The notes under the pieces are model-generated. The model was given only the letters and a program-made list of their open reading frames with translations. It did not search any database and was not told where the DNA came from. A stretch of DNA of 12,338 nt from CAYGZM01 sp964354365. GTDB lineage: Bacteria > Planctomycetota > Phycisphaerae > Sedimentisphaerales > Anaerobacaceae. The translations under genes and the position numbers were made by a program. The stretch spans positions 1 to 12,338 of the forward strand of contig CAYGZM010000112.1 in the NCBI GenBank assembly GCA_964354365.1, in the 5' to 3' direction. Positions 8,068 through 12,338 of the stretch are shown here, piece after piece (position 1 is the stretch's first letter; each line of letters opens with the position of its first letter).

Positions 8068-11000
8068 AAGCTGCATCTGAACGGCAACGTCAGTCCGGCT
8101 TCCGCTATCGTTGGCGCATTGCTCGTCTCTGTGCTGTGCCTTGGCTGTTCAGCCCACGCGGCCGCCCCTGCTCCCCCTGTCCAGCCCGAAGCCCGCAATG
8201 GACCCTTGGGGCCTGCCCCGGTGAAAGAGCAGCAGCCGGTTCTGCAGCAGGTTGCCAGGCCGGCTCAACCGCCCGACACACAGGGATCATCGCCCGTTAT
8301 TATTCCCTACGATGGAGACCCTACGGCCCCGGAAGACTCGAACAAGGTCCTGATTTCCTACGCGCGCTTTATAGAGTTGTGGAACCTCGCCCATCCCAAC
8401 GACGTCATCGACGGGCCTCGGCCGGGAACAGATGTCTCCCTCGCGGCTGTCCGCTACAGCGTGACCGTCGAGGCCGAGCAGTTGAACCTGCTCCTGACGG
8501 CCGATGTCAGGACTTACGGCAGGGACTGGGTCGTCCTGCCTATGCCGTTATCCGGCCTGGCCGTAACCGAAGCGACGTTCGCCGGCAAGCCCGCCCAACT
8601 GCACAGCACCCCGCAAACGCAGGATAAGCAGGCCGCTCCGGGAGATATGGTCCTGATGCTGCCCGGCAGGGCGTCCGGCCGACTCCAGATCAAAGCACTG
8701 GCAAAACCGGAGTACTTTGGCCGAAGGGGCAGCGCCAAACTATCTCTGCCGCCCCTCCCGGGAGCAGTGATGGACGTTCTCTTGCCCCAGGATGACCTCG
8801 AACTCGAGGTTGACCAAATCGAGAGCATCCCCTCGCCCCAAAAAACCAATGGCGCCGTCAAGTGGATAGTCCCACTCGGAATGACTAAGGAGCTTACGTT
8901 GCGCTGGCTCCCCAAGGCCGGCGGCGGCGCCGCCGACCGCACACTGTCCGCGGCCGCCGCGCACGATGTCTATGCCTTTTACTGGGCTATTGTCGGTGTC
9001 AGCAGGATTACGTACAGTTTCTCCGCCGGTGAGCACGACCGATTCGCCCTGTTAGTGCCAAAGGGTGCTACCCTGACCGAAGTCAAAGGCACGAACATTC
9101 GTGATTACCGCGACCTCGGCCAGAGGACTGTTGACGACGCCCAGTTCAGTCTGGTGGAAGTGCGTCTGCACCGTCCTGCCAAAAAGCAATATGACCTTAC
9201 CGTTCGCTGGCTCGGCGAGATGCCCCCTCCGGACAAACCCGGCCGCCTGCTTCTCGTAAGGGCCGACGACGTCTCCCGCGAGAGCGGCACGGTGACACTG
9301 CACTCCGCCGGCGGCATGGCCCTGAAAGTCGCCCAGGTCACTGGCGGCCGCAGGACGGACATCCCCGCCGCACAGGCCTCAACCGACGCCGGCCTGACCG
9401 CCGACAGGGCCACGCCGGTCGCCGCCTACTACTGGCCTTACCGCCCCTTCGAGCTGTTCGTACAACTGTCTCGCCTTGCCGTCAGTCCCAAAGTCTGTCT
9501 CGACCAGCTTGTGCGAGTCAGCTCCGATGCAACTGAGCTGCTCGTCCAGGCTAACCTCACTGCCGACCAGGGCAAGCCCGCCGGTCCTTCGCCGGGCAAG
9601 CTCTTCGGCGCAAGTTTCACCCTGCCTGCCGGTTATGAGCTGCTCAGTGTCGTCGGCCCCGCCGTCGAGGGCTTCTACGAGCGCTCAAGCGATGCCGGCC
9701 GGTTCCTCCACGTCAAATTCGACCGCGGGCAGCAGGAAACCAAAATAGCCCTGGTCCTTGTCCGCAAGGATGTTCGCCTCGAAGCCTTCGATGTGCCCCT
9801 CGTTACGTACATCGACTCGGGCGGCTCGTCGTCCCAGGCCCCGGCGGCCGCGCAGCAGGGCCGCCTCGCCGTGCAGGTCGCCGCGTCGCTCGATGCAAAG
9901 ACCGTGGACAGCAAGAGCCTCAAGGCCATTGTGCCCGCGACATTGAAAGACTGGCTCGACTCGAATCAAATCAACGCGGTGCAGTTTGCCTATAGTTATG
10001 AGCAGGCCAATCCCTCGCTCCGGCTGGATATCCGCCCTCAGCCCACCCGCGTTCGCGTTGAGGTCTTCGCCGGCCTGGCTGTAAAGACCACCGCCGCGGT
10101 ATATACCTATCGTCTTCGCTACAACGTCGCCGGCTCGCCAATCGACAACCTGACTTTCAGCCTGCCTGATGAATATGCGTCGCTCGTGGCCGTCAATTCG
10201 CCCGCGCTTCGCAGCGTAACGCAGGCCGCATCCGCCGACGGGTGGACAAGCTGGAAAGTTGTGCTCGTTAATGAAGTCACCGGCGACGTCGATATCGCCG
10301 TCAACTTCGCCTTGCCCATCGACGCATCCACAAAGCTGCTCAGCGTCCCTCGCATCCGGACCGATGCCCCCGCCGGCTATCGCGCCGTCATCGCGGTCCA
10401 GAATATGTCCCGGCACGACATAAGCGTAACCGACAGTACGAAACTCACCGAGCTTGCGGCAAGCGAGCAGCAGAAGCTGATGTCCCCCCAGATGACCGAA
10501 TCCCTCCAGTACGTCTTCCAGTCGTTCGAGGATAACTGGTCGCTCGGCCTCGGCTTCACCCCCGCCAAGACTGCCGCCCGAATCCAGGCCGTCGTCGATC
10601 TCCTCGCCCTCACCACCGTTATCGACCGCAACGGCCGCTGCCGCTACGAGGCCAGGCTCTCCCTGCAGAATCGCAGCGAGCAGTTCCTCCGGGTCGAGGT
10701 CCCGCAGGGGCTGCGTCTTTGGAGCGCTACTGTCGCCTCGCAGCCCGTCAAGCCCGTCACCGCCGCCGACTCGGCCCCGGGCCGGGTGCTGATACCTTTG
10801 GTCAAGACCTCGCCGGGCGGCCTGCCCTACGACGTCTTTCTCTATTTCGCCGACGAGCAGGGCGAATCTCTAATTGAGCCGTTGAATGGGATTGCCAGGC
10901 TCGAGCCGCCCGCTATCTCCATTGCCGATGTCCCCGTAATGCGCACCACCTGGTCGCTGCTCCTGCCCGCCGGTTATCGCTATATGCGCCCCGGCGGAAA

Positions 11001-12338
11001 TATGTCCCCCGTCGCCGGCACGGTCGAAATGCTCAGTCTCGACATCGACGCCAGGCTCGACCAGCTCAAACGCCTCGAAAAGACATACCGCGACGTCGCC
11101 GGCTCAGCCAGCCGCAGCGAGGTCGTCGCCCAGCAGAACTGGTACTTGTTCAACCAGAAGCTCAACACCGATATCCAGCAGGCGCAGTCCTTCCTCGAAG
11201 CCAATCGGGGTCAGGTCGCCGACGAGGACTATCTCCGTCTCAGCTCAAAACTGGGCGGACAGAAGCAGTCCCAGGACGTGCTCTTCGGGGATAATACCTC
11301 ATACATAGAGCAGCAGCAGAAACAGGCTGGCTACGATTTGAACGTCTTTCTAAATGATGATGCGGTCAACGTCGGCGTCTCCGAGGTTGTCCGCAACAAC
11401 GCCCTGCTCCAAAAGCCCGGCTTCATCGGCCAGGGCGAGCAGCAGCAGATTGCACGCCTGACAAAAGAGCTTGAGGTCTCGCAAGGCCAGTTGGTGGCCC
11501 TCCAGCAGCAGGCTGACAAGGCATCGACCGAGGGGGTAATCGCCCTTGATGCTGAGGCGGGCAAAAAACCGGCGGTTGTCGATTTTGGCAAAGTGGCGGA
11601 CGATTTGCTCCTCGCACGCTCCGATGAAAAGGCCGACGTTAGCAGGCTCTTGGGCGACCTTTCGCAGCAAAGCGCCGCTCAGATCGACCGCAAACAGGCA
11701 CAAATCAAAATTCAGTTGGAGCAGCTCAGGGACAACCGATCTGAGCGGTATTTCCAGGGAGCGGAGCAAATGGCCCAGACCCTTGAGCCTACGGACCAGT
11801 TCCAGGTGCAGGCGCCCGCACAACAACAGGCGGGCCGAAGCCGCAGAATGGGAACTGCCGGCGCCGACGGGGCGCCCGGCCTGTATATGTATTCGGGAGC
11901 CCCTGAATCACGCGCCGCTGACGGTGATGTCACCCAGCAGGGCGAGCGAGGCAAAGGCTTGACGGGGGCTTATGCCGGAGGGGGTTATGTAATGGCCGGC
12001 GCCGGACTCAGGCCTGCCGAGCCGCAACCTCCGCAGGCGGCCGCCCCCGGTTCCGGCGTCGTCGGCGGGCCCACAGGCGCCCCCGAGAATCTGGACCAAT
12101 ACGTTGCCAAAGGCATGTATTCGCTGCCCGTGGCGTTGCCCGAAGGCGAGGTTCGCCTTGATTTTGCCCGCTCCGCTGGACAGGCCCAGTTGAGTATCTG
12201 GGCCGTGCCCCTCGCCACAATCCGCAACCTCCAGGCGACCGCCGCCGTTGTCGTCGTATTGCTCATCGTGCTCGGAGTCATAAAGATATGGCCCGCCACG
12301 GCAGCCCCCATCTCAGCCAAACGCGCGATCATTTATCT
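4573..12338 (+). CDS. Giant membrane-anchored protein, two fused paralogous ectodomain units, 3' partial (at least 2588 aa)
   Basis: I translated this frame from the ATG to the right edge and found no stop in 2588 codons, so the C-terminus is missing. Start: AGGAG seven bases upstream. Unit A: a 36-residue basic leader, then a hydrophobic segment (37-56) acting as a long signal peptide or anchor (possible cleavage near A61); YVPY at 69-72; an ELQFRLP...TDV block (about 295-362); an RQFLTIRLP...LWSLSV...VKP block (837-909); GWTIIPPPGY (932-941); a Pro/Lys/Glu linker (about 1010-1040); then helices at about 1089-1109, 1115-1132 and 1142-1165. Unit B: a signal-like helix (1177-1196), Pro/Gln linker, IIPY (1243-1246), LISYARFIELW (1260-1270), an LLVPKGATLTEV block (about 1490-1510), EQFLRVEVP...LWSATV...VKP (2017-2096), TTWSLLLPAGY (2125-2135), a coiled coil (about 2157-2400), a G/A/P/Q linker (to about 2510), SLPVALP (2517-2523) and a final helix (about 2556-2573). 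No enzymatic motif is seen. An envelope, surface or adhesion role is inferred from topology. Confidence 0.85.
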   Translation, partial: MRYLTPLRKSISAFARHRLGGSLKPAGLGDGFPPYLAGFLMFTALITVAVAAGPFISTTRADEPRPDLYVPYKDLAHLIEPQDKAVLMDRAQFDKLLVAAEQNVRQADTLELGQVRTAEYSAKIAGEELSLTGKLEVVSIGRGPVAVPLGFAGVGLTAVALDGAPAPLGYDKDGRLTLIVNDKGAHNLEIAGTTKLTELAGGGMQFGISLPQAVAGLMKLTAAGDLEIHATVPASAASYDKQNDATSIELTIGGEDKLTVVLLGNGRQQDDRAILLGESAATVSLTRSHQVLSCLYTVQVLRRGVRELQFRLPGEWTITDVSSPSLVRWSVDTAGQLSTLAVRLGTGKVGATALHIKATALRTGQAWAAPHIILVDAAFQRGYLLLNTDEALGIRGEKVVDVRREDALTAPLVPGLVGGATGPLYFHWGDSWSVNLELADVEPKRSIKERQQLVVSPQQVTLTGQFEVTAVERELFDLSFVLRGQAAQWQVKAVLVDGSPTGFEYRIEDRADRRLLMIELPRPIQREKTANVTIVTQHVPSNWDWPGDAPDRSITIPLIQSQAQTVSGYVSVMAEGDLDVTPLKVPDRLEPVPAGRMASLGMAGAVQHAYSNNTAVDGDIQLLVSRRRPRISAQSVGLISVQGREFAVDWRIAYTISRASAKTLYLLVDKSLREEFKIASATVPITSKSIVQPGEKSIPLSDELAKRYNLYLLNLDHSSLGDVVIDVRYERPIADKGFDAPLVRPICLGEISEQLAVQAAEESAVKVNVSGAKEIDAVDLPPLPAQAARILWAFRLDAPTTPGGSKTALVLNTDVHESYEIPSALAVSARLTTYLDVDGGQRTQAEFSVANVGRQFLTIRLPQRAELWSLSVSGRQVKPQRSAAGDYEVSLGQLGRPVPVKVVYACRPVQADLERIELGRIDLPGVRINQAGWTIIPPPGYRVTTQQTKMQTHDLAHEPPAYLKLYRLFTENVFTGSLLMPSLNKTRLYAVSTLTVPAVEFPAVRTMPKKPAEAEEYDAVREPPPPSDQPAKAKAEQVTQEALGIRLLAEGRFTLPVDLVPTAGAGLPAAFTGLGPAELTIGLTRTAWMSSCWAVGFALIAAVGIALVRRCGRSKAVLIVAVLALASLLAVWRPATVHFANGAFTAALCLIPFYVLTALVRLLLPKLHLNGNVSPASAIVGALLVSVLCLGCSAHAAAPAPPVQPEARNGPLGPAPVKEQQPVLQQVARPAQPPDTQGSSPVIIPYDGDPTAPEDSNKVLISYARFIELWNLAHPNDVIDGPRPGTDVSLAAVRYSVTVEAEQLNLLLTADVRTYGRDWVVLPMPLSGLAVTEATFAGKPAQLHSTPQTQDKQAAPGDMVLMLPGRASGRLQIKALAKPEYFGRRGSAKLSLPPLPGAVMDVLLPQDDLELEVDQIESIPSPQKTNGAVKWIVPLGMTKELTLRWLPKAGGGAADRTLSAAAAHDVYAFYWAIVGVSRITYSFSAGEHDRFALLVPKGATLTEVKGTNIRDYRDLGQRTVDDAQFSLVEVRLHRPAKKQYDLTVRWLGEMPPPDKPGRLLLVRADDVSRESGTVTLHSAGGMALKVAQVTGGRRTDIPAAQASTDAGLTADRATPVAAYYWPYRPFELFVQLSRLAVSPKVCLDQLVRVSSDATELLVQANLTADQGKPAGPSPGKLFGASFTLPAGYELLSVVGPAVEGFYERSSDAGRFLHVKFDRGQQETKIALVLVRKDVRLEAFDVPLVTYIDSGGSSSQAPAAAQQGRLAVQVAASLDAKTVDSKSLKAIVPATLKDWLDSNQINAVQFAYSYEQANPSLRLDIRPQPTRVRVEVFAGLAVKTTAAVYTYRLRYNVAGSPIDNLTFSLPDEYASLVAVNSPALRSVTQAASADGWTSWKVVLVNEVTGDVDIAVNFALPIDASTKLLSVPRIRTDAPAGYRAVIAVQNMSRHDISVTDSTKLTELAASEQQKLMSPQMTESLQYVFQSFEDNWSLGLGFTPAKTAARIQAVVDLLALTTVIDRNGRCRYEARLSLQNRSEQFLRVEVPQGLRLWSATVASQPVKPVTAADSAPGRVLIPLVKTSPGGLPYDVFLYFADEQGESLIEPLNGIARLEPPAISIADVPVMRTTWSLLLPAGYRYMRPGGNMSPVAGTVEMLSLDIDARLDQLKRLEKTYRDVAGSASRSEVVAQQNWYLFNQKLNTDIQQAQSFLEANRGQVADEDYLRLSSKLGGQKQSQDVLFGDNTSYIEQQQKQAGYDLNVFLNDDAVNVGVSEVVRNNALLQKPGFIGQGEQQQIARLTKELEVSQGQLVALQQQADKASTEGVIALDAEAGKKPAVVDFGKVADDLLLARSDEKADVSRLLGDLSQQSAAQIDRKQAQIKIQLEQLRDNRSERYFQGAEQMAQTLEPTDQFQVQAPAQQQAGRSRRMGTAGADGAPGLYMYSGAPESRAADGDVTQQGERGKGLTGAYAGGGYVMAGAGLRPAEPQPPQAAAPGSGVVGGPTGAPENLDQYVAKGMYSLPVALPEGEVRLDFARSAGQAQLSIWAVPLATIRNLQATAAVVVVLLIVLGVIKIWPATAAPISAKRAIIY
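8101..8160 (+). other. Internal signal-peptide-like segment joining units A and B
   Basis: Residues 1177-1196 are a compact hydrophobic stretch (IVGALLVSVLCLGC) ending in S-A-H-A before AAPAPP. A-H-A at 1194-1196 fits the A-x-A rule for signal peptidase I. With three helices before it and basic residues (RRCGRSK and VRLLLPK) on the loops that should be cytoplasmic, this fourth helix would return the chain to the outside, with its C-terminal end and the A-H-A facing the periplasm. No Shine-Dalgarno or ATG is seen just upstream, so it appears to be translated as part of the giant protein. Confidence 0.5.
11041..11772 (+). other. Coiled-coil / helical insertion in unit B
   Basis: Residues about 2157-2400 change from beta-rich to Gln-, Glu-, Lys- and Leu-rich helical sequence, with heptad-like stretches such as DARLDQLKRLEKTY, EQQQIARLTKELEVSQ and AQIKIQLEQLRDN. 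It sits between the TTWSLLLP block and the membrane-proximal SLPVALP block, where the first large gene has only a short connection, so it may act as a stalk or oligomerisation element. Confidence 0.6.
11779..12102 (+). other. Low-complexity Gly/Ala/Pro/Gln linker in the giant protein
   Basis: Residues about 2403-2510 are dominated by G, A, P and Q with scattered tyrosine (for example GAYAGGGYVMAGAG) and have little predicted secondary structure by eye. The segment connects the coiled coil to the membrane-proximal strand block and is probably a flexible spacer. Confidence 0.5.

Larger units (their letters stand above)
8101..12338 (+). repeat. Paralogous unit B of the giant gene (residues 1177 onward, incomplete)
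   Basis: This half begins again with an export-signal-like helix and repeats the block order of unit A: IIPY, FIELW, VPKGATLTEV, QFLRVEVP with LWSATV and VKP, TTWSLLLP, then SLPVALP with AQLSIWAV before a helix. It differs by a large helical insertion between the last two blocks. If unit B follows the other two units, two more membrane helices should lie beyond the right edge. Confidence 0.6.

Noticed and set aside
8134..8148. Lipoprotein lipobox at C1192 (LCLGC)
   Set aside because: Position -3 is Cys rather than the usual Leu, and a better A-x-A signal peptidase I site follows at once. The internal position makes lipidation even less certain.
7902..8627. A 241-residue plus-strand frame across the junction of units A and B
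   Set aside because: It is out of frame with the giant gene, rich in Arg, Cys and Pro as expected for a shifted frame, and the giant frame is open throughout, so no frameshift is needed.

Overview
The window is mostly one long plus-strand coding unit of GC-rich DNA that looks planctomycetal (phylum Planctomycetota, possibly the Phycisphaerae/Sedimentisphaerales side). This rests on the type of protein encoded: very large, secreted, membrane-anchored proteins that open with a short [VI]PY motif followed by a FxxLW motif, continue through long beta-rich ectodomains carrying QFLxxxLP-type blocks and WxLxLP blocks, and end in transmembrane helices. I recognise this style from planctomycete genomes by memory; no marker gene in the window fixes the taxonomy.

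Layout. (1) Positions 40-828 (or 858), minus strand: a visibly AT-rich gene for a SMEK-domain protein of the kind found around ABC-three-component (ABC-3C) and other defence-like loci. Its C-terminus appears short, and reading may continue in another frame off the left edge. (2) Positions 859-1238: an intergenic region with a good sigma70-like promoter pointing at the SMEK gene, a weaker one pointing at the large genes, a 6-bp inverted repeat, and a small UNCG-loop hairpin next to the Shine-Dalgarno of the first large gene. (3) Positions 1239-4568, plus: a 1109-residue secreted protein with a signal peptide, a long beta-rich ectodomain, three C-terminal transmembrane helices and a basic cytoplasmic tail. 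(4) Positions 4573 to beyond 12338, plus: a giant gene open for at least 2588 codons without a stop, running off the right edge. Its Shine-Dalgarno overlaps the end of the first gene, so the two are almost certainly one translationally coupled operon.

The main structural result is that the operon carries three versions of one architectural unit. Gene 1 is one unit. The giant gene is two such units joined in frame: unit A (signal/anchor, ectodomain, three transmembrane helices) followed by unit B. Unit B starts with a signal-peptide-like segment in the middle of the polypeptide, with a possible signal peptidase site, then a second ectodomain, a coiled-coil insertion, a low-complexity linker and another membrane helix. 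No catalytic motif was seen in either large protein. The architecture fits cell-envelope structural or adhesion proteins, but the function is unknown and this is inference.
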